Positions 19,965 to 32,372 of a DNA stretch of 64,000 bases are shown in pieces (the stretch's first letter is position 1; every line of letters starts with the position of its first letter). The position numbers and the translations under genes were made by a program. The stretch spans positions 78,682,556 to 78,746,555 of the forward strand of contig CM028380.1 of the NCBI GenBank assembly GCA_013146195.2, written 5' to 3'. This stretch comes from Codonopsis lanceolata. Taxonomy: Eukaryota > Streptophyta > Magnoliopsida > Asterales > Campanulaceae. The notes under the pieces were generated by a model. It was not told the origin of the DNA. It did no database searches and worked only from the letters and a program-made list of their open reading frames with translations.

Positions 19965-20840
19965 CCTTGGATCAATGATAATAAGGACCTACATGGCTAC
20001 ATCCTAGCAGCAACTCGAGGAGGTTTGTGAGGACTATGGGTCGGCTCTGACAGCCTGTTGGTAATCCACAAGTCACTCACAAATACTTGACTAGGAGGAT
20101 AGTGTTAAGTATTGAGGTTATTTTGGATGTTATTGGCTTGGCTTCAATTCAACGGAATCGTGAGGAAGATTCATACTATCAGTTGTTATTGCAAAAGAAA
20201 TATGCGACACCAACTATGAAGAACTTGAAGGGGATCTTTTTGATACCCGTAACTGGTCAACTACACGTCCAATTTGGTTTCTTTGTTACTTTTATTTCGC
20301 CTGATTATAGATTACCTGATCACTGATTCCCTGGTTAGAGGTTAGAGAAACCTTACTACTCCCGTAAATTGTAGCATGATATTGTTAGATTGATTTTACT
20401 CAAAAAAAAAAAAAAAATCCATATAATAGCAGTGTAAGTGTTGGTGATTTCGAATTATTGTGGGGGTAAAAATGATAGATTGAAGAATTTTGGACATATT
20501 ATGGGAATCTTGCTTTCCAAATTGGTATTTTACTGTTCTTTCAGCAAGAACTGCTGCTCTAAAACAAACTTCTTGGCATTAAAGATTAAACATACAATAA
20601 TAGTATGATAAGTTAACGAGCATATCATAATTACAGAGATGATCACTTCACTAACCTTTATGATACATTAGGGTACAGTCGAGAGTAAACAAGGCTACTT
20701 CTCGCAAGTAAATTACATGTATATGGTAACCATCAGCAATATACATCAATACATCTTGCGAGTAAATTACAGATACAGAATAAGCAGTAAATCCAGATAT
20801 ATTTGAAACCACGTGGCATTTCTACCACCAGGGTAGCCAT
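19965..20840. other. 3' region between two convergent genes
   Basis: This holds the 3' UTRs of the CRM gene (+) and the phosphatase gene (-). A poly(A) run occurs at 20403-20417. The 79-codon open frame at 20087-20326 is not recognisable as a gene. Confidence 0.5.
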
Positions 20841-23800
20841 TTAAGGTGCCAGAAGTATCTTTCTTAGTTCATTTCTCTTCTTGCTCTCGGCAACACATCC
20901 TGAACCAACCAAAGAGGTGATCCACACCTGATCAGACTTCACAGGTTCGTCATCATCATTTCTGTGCCAACTCCAAAAGGCATGTGTTGCATTCACCATC
21001 TTCAGTTCACCATGACCGAAGCTTGCTTCTCGAAAAACAGACCACTCAGGTGAAGGGTTTTTGTACCTGCCATTGGCAAATGATAAGAATTTGAAAGGAG
21101 AGTCCATGCATATTTCCAACAAATAGATATAGAACTTGAGAAGGTGCAGTCAGTCTGCAAAGCTTCCACAAGTGCGCTGCTGCCTATCAGTTCACTAGTG
21201 TTTTATACATCAACTGACCTGCGTGCCAAGCCTTCTTTATTTCCTCCATCGCCAATTGTTATATGGACAGCCCCACAAGAATCTGGTTTACCATTGTAGA
21301 CGCGCATCTGATGAACAGATAAATCCATACTCAAGTAAAATCCAAGCATTAAGAGAGAAAAATTCCAACCATATAAGGCCACAAGCATACCGAACGTTCA
21401 TAAGCATGCACATGACCAGCGAGCACAATATCCACACCAGCAGCATAAAGTAACGGCTCCATGGCTTCCATCATCTTATCCCCTTCACCTTGATGAGCTG
21501 TATTACTGTTATACCATGGCACATGGAATAACACAAGTAGCCAAGGTGTCCTCATCCGATCCACCTTCAAGAGATCAGCCTGCAGTCCAAGATAGAAAGG
21601 ATACATAGAAAAATACAGGTTAAAAACGTGATGCCATTCACAACACAGAAACAAAGATGAAAAACAGTCACATATGATATATCAAACTTATTGGTGCTCC
21701 TTAATAGATGGAAATAACCAAAGTCATCAAGAAGATCAAGTTTGATCTAAAGGCTCGAGCCACAATTGAGGTTCAAACAATATTGAAATTTCATGTTCTG
21801 AAGCATGCACGGCCCAAGAAGTGTGATTCTTAATTAACAGAAGTTGTTAGCATTCACCCCAGATTGATATTGCAAGAAAATATGATCATATCACAGAGTA
21901 ATGTCGGAAATATCAATACAAGTATATGGTGGGTGGCAATGTAATTTTGAAGTTACACAGTTAATCATTGGGGTGTTGGACCTGGGGGGAACTTAACCAT
22001 TATTAGTTCAAAAATCTTCTTTTTTTTTTGGATAAGAAGTTCAAAAATTATTATTAGTTCAAAAATCATTTGCATGCTACTTAGGGTCACTGGTGACTTT
22101 CCTTGCTTTAAAGAGTGAAGAAGTTAAGTTTCTGCAAGAGGAAAGAAAGCATAATACTCCCTCCGTTCCAAAATTATTGTCTTGTTTGACCAGGCACACG
22201 GATTAATGAAAAACGATACACTGCGAAAATGGACTAAGAAATGGGATTTAAGTGGAAAGAAGACTATGAAATGGAATTCTGGTGGGGGTGAAAGTCTGTA
22301 GAGAGATAAAAGAAGGGATAAGATACTATTACTGAGACAAGAGGGATAAACGAGGGGGACTGGGGAGAGATATTATGCAACCAGTGAGAGAGAGGAGAGG
22401 TATGACTGTTGAGACTCTCCTGCTTTTTGAAAACAACACACTGAGGTGGAGATCGGTAACCATTTTCACGAGGTTTTGGTTTAAATCCTATTGACCTACT
22501 AAATATTCTATATTGCCATATTTTTCCAAATATTACCAAATGCCAGAAATAGTGAAAACATTTTCTAGAAATCATTTTTAGTGAATCAAACGGAGTCTAA
22601 ATGTCAACCTTCTCCATTCCATCTCTTATTTATTTATATTCCATCTGTAATCTCTCTTACTCAAACGCAGAGGTTTACCTATATTCAATAGCTTACGGAT
22701 AGAAGGTATGAAATTTTAAGCAAATAAAAGCCAGACTTCTTACTTTCTGTAAAATTGATAGCATTCAAATAAAAGGCAGCCCGTCTTATGTATTAGAATA
22801 TACTTTTGAGAACATCTGTTGTAACCCTCTTTGAATATAACATCAGACAGACCCCAGATCCTAGAAATTCAGTGGGATCGCTTGAACCAACTTTATACAA
22901 TATCTAAAGAAAATGCTTTAAAAACAGCGAAGTCATCTCAAGATATTTAGCATAAATTTCTTTGTTTCGCAAACTAACCTTCAGCCAGCTGTATTGTTCA
23001 GAGTATTCGTCATAATCTGTATATGAACCAAGCATGATAGTATGAACCCCTGCAGCTCCGAAAGAATAATAGAGATTTGAATTTGATCCACTCTCTTCAA
23101 ATGGCATCTTCCATCTAGCATTATAAGATTGAAAACCATCCTTAATAAAAGGTATGCTCTCCTGTTCATGGTTCCCTTCTGTCACCATCCATGGCCTTGC
23201 ACTAGCAAGTGGCTCCACAAGCTCACCAAATGTATCCCACCTGTGCTGCAAGTAATCAGCATAAGCAAGGTCTCCGGGGAGAAGATGCACGTCATATTTG
23301 CATAAATCTATGTGGTTCAGCGTAGACTTAGTCCATCCGGTTTGACCCAAATCACCGGCTACTGCAAAAGTAATAGGTAATTGTGATGGAGGGGTTTTGA
23401 GCTGAAACTCAGGACCTTTTCCTCCACATCGATAGAAGTACACTGTGTTGTGCTCCAATGGCCCAATGACTGCATGGTGTATCGTTCCTGAGCTGTAGAA
23501 TATATAGCTATAAGTGGTAGTCTCTCCATAAGCTCTAGAGTTGTATTGTCCAGGTAAAGTTCCATATTCGACAAGTGAAGGAGAATTTCCATCATTGGCG
23601 ATCCATGAGATACGCATCTGCTTATCTCCTGCTAAAGAGATGTGCACCTGCATAGCCATATTTGTAAGAGTGAGGTAGCATTCAAACCACTCCTCTACTT
23701 CAACTAAACATTAGCAAATAGTAAGGGAAAACAGTTACACCAACATCAATACTCAATATATGAACATACATGACTTCAAGAAATAGTATTTTCATTCCAC

Positions 23801-25441
23801 AACATGAAACTAGATAAACATTAATAACCAAATCCCTCAAAAATGAAAATGAAACAACGTACAATAGAAGAATTTACAGTCCACAATTACGCATATTTTA
23901 ATTTCTTTTTGATTAGGGAAGTTCACTTAAGATGGCAAGATATAAACTTTGAATTAAAGAAGGCAACGTATAAAAGATAAAATCTGAGAAAAATAATAGT
24001 GAAACAAAAATACCCTCAGCATAAATGCTAAATTATCCACTCAAATCCACCAAAATGTAAAAACTTTGGGAAAAGAGGAAACTGCAAAAGAGATTTGTGG
24101 CTATAAGAAATGCATTCACTAATCAGACCATCATAAACCGTAAGCGTTGTACCCTTAAAGTTGATTCCCTAATTATCAATAATAATGAAATATTGGAAAA
24201 TTACTGAATGATGGAAGAACTAATACCTGAAACACGCATACTTCCATGGCACAAAAACCTTTCCATACATATATAAATCACAGTTCCAACAACCCATAGA
24301 CCCCTCTGAAGTATAATGGCATTAGCCTGATTGCCGATTCATTATCTCATGTATATATAATACAAAGAAAAACCAGAAAGCACATAATAACCAGCACTAC
24401 CACATGTCAAGTAGGTTCATATTACTGTACTTCCCTAACCAGCCAAAGCAGCGGCTCCATAAGATCTTATCTTAAAGAGATTGTCTATCTCATTCCGGGC
24501 AAAGAGTCCTCGTTTGAAAGTAACTTTTTTTTAAAGAAAATGATACTTTTAGTAGCTAATTAGTAATAAAATGACACTTTCGTCTTAATTTTTTAAAGTG
24601 AACTTTTTAAGTGAAACATCCAAAAATGAAATAATAGATACTTTGCCAGAACGGAGGGAGTATATACCAACCTCGGGTCCCTGTTAAAGAGATTGCCTAT
24701 TTTCTAAATTGAGATATCCAATTGACACTCCCTCCGTTCAAAGCAAAGAGTTCCCTATACTATTTTGAGGATGTTTCAATCTAAGAGTCCATTTTAAAAA
24801 ATTATGCTTACAATTTGTATAACATTTCATCTTTACCCTCGACTTGTGTTGTGAGTACATTGTTTGTGTTTAACTATTTTTGTAATTATAACTAACTTTA
24901 ATGGCATTAATATATCTCCTGATAATTAGACTTTTCAAATGGGGACTCTTTGGTGGAATGGATCGGAGGGAGTATTTAATAATAGCATACTAGTACAACT
25001 GAAGGGAGGAATAAGCATAAAGCATAGGAAACACTCATAGAGAAACCAGAGAGTTCAGTGGCCTACAGAAATATAATTCCGCCTCAACTTTAAGCAAATC
25101 ACGACATCAATTTTAACTATCTTTCTCAATCGGATGGAAGGGGCATTACACACGCCGGATTAATTACGTCCCAAAAATAAGTCATAACTAATATCAGGCT
25201 AGAAAACATCTTTTCTCAGCGATTTAAACTGAGTACGATGCTCGATTGATACCGTAAAATATGAAGAATTATGAGCTATTCGTACCTGCCGAGGAACTGA
25301 CGGATGTTTTGGACTCCATGGAAATTGTAGAGTTTTCCGCGGCGGCGGCCGGACGTAAGTAGCTGATGTTGTTACGGTAGTTGTCAGAACTACTGCGGCT
25401 AAAATTAAGAGCACTGGTATTGATTGTGGCTGTGGTTCCAT
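20841..25441 (-). CDS. Purple acid phosphatase, PAP18-like
   Basis: Five exons on the minus strand: 25441-25286, 23647-22979, 21579-21391, 21307-21219 and 21066-20841. They encode 442 residues. A hydrophobic signal peptide (about residues 8-27) precedes YVRPPPRKTLQFPW. An N-terminal fibronectin-like domain follows from about residue 53. All seven metal ligands are visible: Asp in AVAGDLG (151), Asp and Tyr in PGDLAYAD (178, 181), Asn in GNHE (211), His in FHVPWY (294) and two His in GHVHAYE (331, 333). These hold the Fe(III)-metal centre that hydrolyses phosphate monoesters in the secretory pathway or apoplast. Many PAPs respond to phosphate starvation; no P1BS-type site was firmly identified. 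Length and order of blocks match PAP18. The copy looks intact. Introns 1 and 2 are long and contain MITEs. Confidence 0.95.
22159..22260. mobile_element. MITE remnant in PAP intron 2
   Basis: One CTCCCTCCGTTCCAAAATTA end is present, the standard terminal repeat of a plant Stowaway-like MITE. The opposite end could not be matched. A second repeat-like block follows to about 22600. Confidence 0.45.
24489..24660. mobile_element. Stowaway-like MITE in PAP intron 1 (A)
   Basis: The inverted ends pair as CTCATTCCGGGCAAAGAGTC at the left and CTTTGCCAGAACGGAGGGAG at the right, both diverged. TA follows the right end. About 172 bp, AT-rich, non-coding. Confidence 0.65.
24728..24972. mobile_element. 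Stowaway-like MITE in PAP intron 1 (B)
   Basis: The left end is CTCCCTCCGTTCAAAGCAAA and the right end is GGAATGGATCGGAGGGAG. TA follows the right end and CA (probably mutated TA) precedes the left. It is a different copy of the family seen at 41413. Confidence 0.75.
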
Positions 25442-25600
25442 AATTTCCGCCGATCTCCGTCAGAATGTCTGTTAGGAATTTAAAATTGATGTACTATAAT
25501 AAGCGGACCTAGCTAAATGGCCAGCAGAAGGGTGGGGGCTATTTGCACCCCCAAATGCTCTAACCATACCCCAAAAGTTATTAACTTTTATTGAAAACCA
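25442..25600. promoter_or_regulatory. Presumed PAP promoter, cut short by a Copia fragment
   Basis: Only about 160 bp separate the PAP start codon from Copia-2 sequence, so the remaining upstream regulatory DNA is the retrotransposon fragment. No certain TATA box was picked. Confidence 0.35.
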
Positions 25601-25689
25601 AACTTGTCTTAAAATCAAGATATTCATGACTGATAATAAGTTCAAATTTTGTAATCATGACATGGATAATTTTTGTGTTCAGAATGAGA

Positions 25690-26130
25690 TTGAGAGACAC
25701 AAAATGTGTCATATAATCCCGAACAAAATGGTATCGTGGAAAGAATGAATAGAACCCGCTTAAACGTGTGAGGAGCATGTTAGCCACTTCGAGTCTCTCC
25801 AAAAAGTTTTGGGGAGAAGCAGTTTTGACTGTTGTTTACCTAATTAATAGGTCCCCCTATATTCCATTGCACGGTCGATGTCCTGATGTAGTGTTTTTTT
25901 GGTAGGAAAGTTGATTTCTCGAACTTGCGGATTTTTGTTGTGCTACCTATGTCCACAGGAGATTAGATAAACTTGAACCTAGATCGATGAGATGCGTGTT
26001 TTTGGGATACCCGGAGGGTGTTAAAGGACATAAGTTGTGGTTACGTGAGGAACCGGTATTTAAAGTGATAATAAGTAGGAATATCGTGTTTAATGAAAAT
26101 GAATTTCCCTGCTTGATTGTTTCTGTTGAA
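25690..26130 (+). pseudogene. Copia-2 integrase C-terminal part
   Basis: Frame-shifted pieces read EQNGIVERMNRT, FWGEAVLTVVYLINRSP, then RSMRCVFLGYPEGVKGHKLW. These are the end of the integrase core and the conserved C-terminal GYP motif of Copia integrases. Stops at several points show decay. Confidence 0.75.
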
Positions 26131-26579
26131 CCTATCCATCTCCCGGCTCCCATTGTGGTGGAGTATCCCTTAGGATTAAGTGATGCTAGTTCAAGTGACC
26201 AACTTGAAATTATGAATTCTGAAAATGGAGATAATTCTGAAAATGTGAATTTTGAAAATTTGCATGAATTGCCTGAAAATGAGAATCTGAAAGTGAGCAT
26301 GATAATATTCATGAAAATGAACTTGATGAGCAAAATGAAGATATTGAAAATAAACAAAATGAAATTCATGATTTGGATGATTTATATGACTATCAACTTG
26401 TTCGTAATAGATTTAGACGCATTGCTAGGCAACCTTCTCGTTTTGATTATTTTCATATGACTTCATTTGTTTTTAGTGTGTTTGAATCTATTGATAATTC
26501 CGAGCCAAGAACTTATAATCAAGCTTTGCATGTTAATCAAACTTGGATTTTAGTGCCTAAGCCAAAAAAACTGTTCAGT

Positions 26580-27420
26580 TGTTGCTTGCAAATGGTTTTA
26601 TAAAATCAAGGGTGAATCTGACTCAATTAGGTTTAAAGCAAGATTAGTGGCTAATGGCATTTACTCAAAAGGAATGGATAGATTATACTGAAATTTTTGT
26701 TGGATTATGTTTGCTTTGGTAGCTCAATTTGATTGGGAATTGAAACAAATGGACGTTAAAACTGCTTTTTTGCATGGTGATTTAGATGAAAAAATCTATA
26801 TGAGGCAACCTGAGGGGTATGTGGATAATCAATGTCCTGACTATGTGTGCTTGTTAAAGAAATCCTTATATGGCTTGAAACAATCTCCTCGCATGTGGAA
26901 TATAAAATTTGATCAATGCATACTAGATTTGAAATTTAGGCGGAGTGCTTATGATCATTGTCTTTATTTCAAAAATGATAGGACTATACATGTTTTCTTG
27001 CTCATATATGTTGATGACATGCTTTTGTATTAACTCATGCTCTAAATCAATTGAATATGTTTAGAATTGCTTGAGTGCTAAATTTGACATGAAATATTTA
27101 GGTGATACTAGTAAGATACTTGGTATGAACATAATTAGAGACCGCAAATCCTCATTTGTTTGAACCAAATTTCATGTGTTGAAAAGATTTTGAGAAATTT
27201 TTTTATGGTTGATGCTGGTTCTGTTGATGTCCCACTTGCCTCCCATTTTGTGCTTAGTAAAGAGCAGTGTCCAAAAAATCAATTCGAAATGAATCAAGTA
27301 AGTAGAATCTCGTATTACAATGTCATAGGTTTCCATTATTTATTTGATGGTTAGTACTCGCCCCGACATAGCTTATACCATTAGTTGTCCTAGTTGTTAC
27401 ATGTCGAACCCAGACTTGCC
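26580..27420 (+). pseudogene. Copia-2 reverse transcriptase
   Basis: Pieces include KQMDVKTAFLHGDLDEKIYM, LLKKSLYGLKQSPRMW and the catalytic LIYVDDMLLY (YVDD). The frame is interrupted by stops at 27033 and 27160 and by indels. Confidence 0.85.
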
Positions 27421-27439
27421 CCATTGGCATGCCGTTAAG

Positions 27440-27971
27440 TAGTTGTTGCGGTATTTAAAACATTCTTTGAACTATGGATTGAAATTCTTCAAATCTGAAA
27501 AGCGGTGTTAGATTGGTAGGATACGTTGACTCAAACTATGCCAATGATAGAGATCATAGGAAATCCACCACGTCTTATGTGTTCACACTTTGGAAGTCTT
27601 AATTGTAATCCGTTGTAGCCATGTCCACTACCGAGGCTGAATACATAGCTATAACCGAATGTATTAAAGAAGCGCTTTGGTTAAAAGACTTAATTTCTAA
27701 AATCGGTTTTTTAAAGGACAAAGTGGTAGTGTTTTCTGATAGTCAAAACAGTATCCAACTTTGTAAAAATCCAGTTTTTCACGATAGAACTAAGCATATT
27801 GATGTTCGCTTTCATTTCATTCGTGATGTTGTTGCTAAATGCATTATTTACATGGATAAAATTGATACCAGCTTGAATCCATCTGATATGAACACTAAAT
27901 GCCTTCCTGCTTCAAATTTTATGAATTGTTTGAAAATTTTGATGTTTGACACCGGTGATCCCGGTAATTGA
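27440..27971 (+). pseudogene. Copia-2 RNase H
   Basis: The blocks STTEAEYIAITECIKEALWL, SDSQNSIQLCKNPVFHDRTK and a final NPSDMNTKCLP are standard for Copia RNase H. The N-terminal part (near 27510) is frameshifted. Confidence 0.85.
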
Positions 27972-28237
27972 GGTCGACCCGTTTTCTGTGATTTCCCCGG
28001 AAATTCATGCTTGTTCTTTGTGAACAATCATGGTAACTTTGCTTTTTCTACTTTGTGAATTATCTTAGTTTCTTAAATTTTCTGCTTCTTTTGTGATTGC
28101 TGAAAATTTTGTTTTCCCTGTGTTTTGATCCTGCTTTGTGTTGGAATCAAGTGCAAGGATAAGGCGATGATGGACATTTCTGTTAAAATATCCTTGAGTC
28201 CATTGGTGTGAATCGGCACATGTTCCAAGGTGGAGAA

Positions 28238-29240
28238 TGTTAGGATTGGAGGCCCAAAGCTTATTATGGGCAGCCTCCTAATTGTTCCTTGAGCCCAAAA
28301 GCCCACTTTTAGCCCATCTCCCAGGTGGCCCTTTATCTCCTTAGCGCAAAACCGGAAGGGCTCTTTGGTTTTTGTGGTTCCTTTGCTGCTGCCTCTTTGT
28401 GCCCTTTACCCTACAGCCGTCATATATATTCCCTGCTTCTTTCCATCGTTTAGCATAGAGAGAGTGAGGCATATGAGAGAGAGATAGTGAGATGTGAGGA
28501 TTCCGATTAGTAGCCGCATACACCCCCTTTTCTATGTGTCCTCTGGTCCAGTACCTAAATAGAAATCTATGGGTAGATTCATCTCTTCGTCCTTCGAGTT
28601 CTTGGTGAGCCAGTGAGTTGTGAAAGTGATATAGATTTGGAGCCCTTTGTGAGCTTGGACTGTTGAGTGTGTACAGAGAGTAATGAGCTTGGGCTGGGTC
28701 ATGGGTTGCTGGGTTTGGTGAGTGGTCCTCTCCGATCATCTTCTCCGGATGTCTTTTTCGTTCTCAGTTGCCGGAGATAGAGGTTGAGTTGAGTCTTTGT
28801 GGCTCTGACTTTGCGAGCATGAGTGGCTGGTTTCCTTTGGACTCGTTGGTGGATATGGCCGGTGAAAGGGTTACTGAGCCAACGAAGCCTAGCCAAGGTC
28901 TTCGTGACCAATTACGATGAGTCGTGTCTGGGTACACGGCGACTCCGAGCTCTCGTTCATTGCTTCATATTTTATGTTGCCATTTCTTTTCACTTACGTA
29001 TTCTATTTTGCTGCTCTAATATGTTTCTGTGCAGAGATTTCTTGGTGTTCAGTTCATTTACTGTTTGTGACCCTAGTCTGTTAAATGTTACCCCCACCCC
29101 GGTCTGTAATCGTGTGTGTGTGCATGGTTAATACTTTTGATATTCTGTAATAACTTTTATTATCACTATTGGGCCTGTAAATCTCTAGTTACTCCGCTTC
29201 TATACGGGACTGTTCTGGGCTATAGTGTGGTGCAAATCCA
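28238..29240 (+). repeat. Copia-2 3' LTR (right end approximate)
   Basis: It begins TGTTAGGATTGGAGGCCCAA directly after the purine tract. A TATA-like TCATATATATTCCC near 28420 could be its promoter. No second LTR exists in the window to fix the end. Confidence 0.6.
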
Positions 29241-29467
29241 CAATAGATAAATTGCATAATACTTAACGTGGAACCACTTTGATTGAATAAGCGGCAAGTG
29301 TTATTGGTAGAACAATAACAATGGAGCATCTACTTATCTAAAGAAATACTAATACTTTTCTTGATTTTCAGACCCACGGCCCACGGGAAGCTTAATAAAC
29401 AAGTAAAATAAAAAAAAGCACCGAAGGTAACATGAGATGCAATTGTAGATCTCACTGATGTTCAATT

Positions 29468-29786
29468 TGTTAAACTTTTATACACGCGTGAGTTTCAAAC
29501 ATTAATCATTTTCTAGAAACTCATGATACTTTTAACAAACCCAAAATCTTGGAACACATAATTCTCACAAATTAATATACATATACGTGTAATGGAAACT
29601 AACCTGGATCCATGATATCGACTTACAACTGTTATGGAAAATGAGATTTTCGACCTTGCCTTTTTCTTTAATTCCTCCTTGATGGTGAGGAGAGTTTCCC
29701 TTTAATTTCCATTTACTTTCCTTTTCCTTTATGAAAACCATTTTTTTAGTCTTCCTCTCAATATCCTTACAATCCTTACGGGCATA

Positions 29787-29858
<72 letters not shown>

Positions 29859-30164
29859 TGGTTTGTTCCTTCATTTAGAAGGAAATCAAAACAAACCGAC
29901 CTTCCTTGGTCTAGCCTTCAAGCCACCGCCATAAAGTGATGATGACGTATTGATAAATGTTTATCCTTTAAAGGGAATATATATACATTTGTACATAATT
30001 CTATGTACAATTATTTAAGGCACATGAAGAGGGAGTACCACTTTAAAACTCTTAAGCTTTAACATACTGTTATTCTCACTTAACCATCAAAGTGGGACAC
30101 TTTACATGTTAAAACTTTATTTACCATTAATTCATATGAGTCACATTACGGAATAAATCCAACA
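29468..30164 (-). repeat. Copia-3 3' LTR (697 bp)
   Basis: It is about 53 bp longer than the 5' LTR mainly because of an (AT)n(AG)n microsatellite at 29788-29855; the partner has only ATATATATTGAGAGA at that site. Confidence 0.9.
29788..29855. repeat. (AT)n(AG)n compound microsatellite inside a Copia-3 LTR
   Basis: About 19 AT units are followed by about 14 AG units. It is present in one LTR only, so it expanded after insertion. Confidence 0.95.
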
Positions 30165-30530
30165 TTCTCCCACTTGGCCCATATGACGATTTCAGGATTC
30201 AACAACTTTAAGTGTATACAACGTTAAATCCACTTTAATGTCAATTTGACTTTCTTTTAGTTAAGTCAAACTAATCAGATCATGGCGGTTACACATCATT
30301 TAATCGATATGTTCCCTTCCAAGTATCAAAAATTAATTCAACTTAACTTAACTGCAATGAGGTAAAAACATAAGCCTCAACCTTACTATCTTCAAAGAAA
30401 ACTAAAACCTTTCTTACATTAAACCGTACAATGTAAATAAGCAAAAACATAAAACATATACATGAGCTCAGAGTGTCATAACCTAAAGAGCAAAACAAAT
30501 GTTATGTATATATATACACATACATGTCGA

Positions 30531-31046
30531 TTATGTTAACAAGGACTTTTCCATGAGACCCATCCTATCGATATGACCATGAAATGTCTTAGGTGGTAAT
30601 CCTTTTGTTAACGGATCCGATATCATCATGTCGGTGCTAATATGATCTATAGACACTCTTTGTTTCTGCACTTCATTAAAAACCAAGTACTTTAATTCCA
30701 TATGTTTAACACCTTTAGAGTACTTGTCGTTCTTTGAGAAGAAAACAGCTGCGAATTTATCAAAATAAATTCTCAGCGGCTTAGCTATATTATCGACAAT
30801 TCCAAGCCCTGAGATAAAATTCTGCAACCAAAATCCATGAACCGTGGCCTCAAAGCATGCCACAAATTCAGCTTCCATAGTGGACGTAGCAATGACAGAT
30901 TTCTTTCCATTCCTCCATGAGACTGCTCCTTCGGCTAAAAGGAACAAATAGCCAAATGTTGACTTTTGAGAATCAACACATCCGGCATAATTTGAATCTG
31001 AATAGTCGATTACATCGAGGTGATCAGACCTTCTGTATGTGAGCAT
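30531..31046 (-). pseudogene. Copia-3 RNase H
   Basis: An open frame of 171 codons carries DYSDSNYAGCVDSQKSTFGY, TSTMEAEFVACFEA and DPLTKGLPPKTFHGH. It is the best preserved part of the element, but its upstream frame is broken. Confidence 0.85.
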
Positions 31047-31218
31047 GTGATCTTTGGTGCCTTGTAAGTACCGAAGAACTTTCTTTGCGGCCTACCAATG
31101 GTCTATTCGGGATTACTTTGATATCGACCCAACATTCCAACAGCAAAGCTGATATCAGGTCAAGTACAAGTCTGTGCATACATTAAGCTCCCAACCACTG
31201 AAGCATGCGGAATAGAGT

Positions 31219-32150
31219 TCATTTCCTTCCGTTCCAAATCATTCCCTTGGACTTTGCATTAGACTGAACTTGTCCGTTTTTTTGTATTGGAACTATCCCA
31301 GCCGAACAATTCTCCATTTTGAATCTCTCTAGAACTTTATCAATATAGGCCTTTTGAGACAATCCTAACAATCCATGTGACCTATCACGGAATACTTCTA
31401 TTCCTATCACATAGGATGCCTCACCTAAATCTTTCATTTCAAAGTTCTTAGAGAGAAATTCCTTTACGTTATGTAACATTCCAATATCATTTGCAGCAAG
31501 CAATATGTCATCGACATACAAGACCAATAGTATGAACTTGCTCCCACTAACCTTCATGTAGATACACCGATCAACGGTGTTCTCCGTGAAGCCATAAGAT
31601 GTAAATGGTATTATTGAATTTCAAATACCATTGATGGGAGGCTTGTTTTAGTCCATATATTGACTTCTTTAATTTACACACTAAATTTTCTTTTCCTGTG
31701 GTCACAAACCCTTCTGGTTCGTCCATATAAACTTCCTCTTCCAACTCATCAAAAAGATGTTTTAACATCCAATTGGTATAGCTCTAAGTCATAATGAGCT
31801 ACCAAAGCCAAAACAATTCTTAAAGAATCCTTCTTTGATACTAGGGAGAAGGTCTCTTTATAGTCAATGACATCCTTCTATGTATAACCCTTAGCTATAA
31901 GTCTGGTCTTATACCTTTCGATGTTACCTTTTGAGTCATGTTTGGTCTTAAAAACTCATTTACAACCGACTCTTTTAGAACCTTCAGATAACTCTACTAA
32001 GTCCCAAACCTCATTGTCATACATCGACTTAATTTCTTCTTTCATGGCATTGATCCACTTTTCTGAATTACTACTATTCACCGCTTGACTAAATGAGACT
32101 GGATCTTTATTAATGTTCAAGTCGCATTCATGCTCAAGCTTATACACCAC
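31219..32150 (-). pseudogene. Copia-3 reverse transcriptase
   Basis: Pieces include NSEKWINAMKEEIKSM, KKSIYGLKQASHQWYLKF and ILLVLYVDDILLAAND with the YVDD box. At least three frame breaks are visible between 32150 and 31219. Confidence 0.85.
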
Positions 32151-32372
32151 ATAGTCATCAGGAAAATTTGATCTTTTCTGCCTTACACACCGTTTTAAGG
32201 CTACTTCCTATTATGCTTCATTAATATTCTCATTTTGTGGGTTTTGAACATTAATCCATTGTTCTGGTATGTTGTTTGACTATGATACAACAAAACTTTA
32301 GCAGGAATATCGGGTAATGACATTTCTACCCAAATTTCCTGAATGTCAATTTCACGTGGTTTCCCACTCCCA

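Larger units (their letters stand above)
25600..29240 (+). mobile_element. Copia-2: 5'-truncated Ty1/copia element with 3' LTR
   Basis: Decayed integrase, RT and RNase H pieces lie in Copia order on the plus strand, followed by a purine tract (AAGGTGGAGAA) and an LTR start, TGTTAGGATTGGAGG, at 28238. No 5' LTR, gag or primer-binding site was found, so the left part is missing. The right edge is approximate: a CA-ending candidate lies near 29240. Many frameshifts show it is old. Confidence 0.8.

Noticed and set aside
25600..29240. Single Copia element running from Copia-2 to Copia-3
   Set aside because: They lie on opposite strands with different LTRs and different pol sequences.
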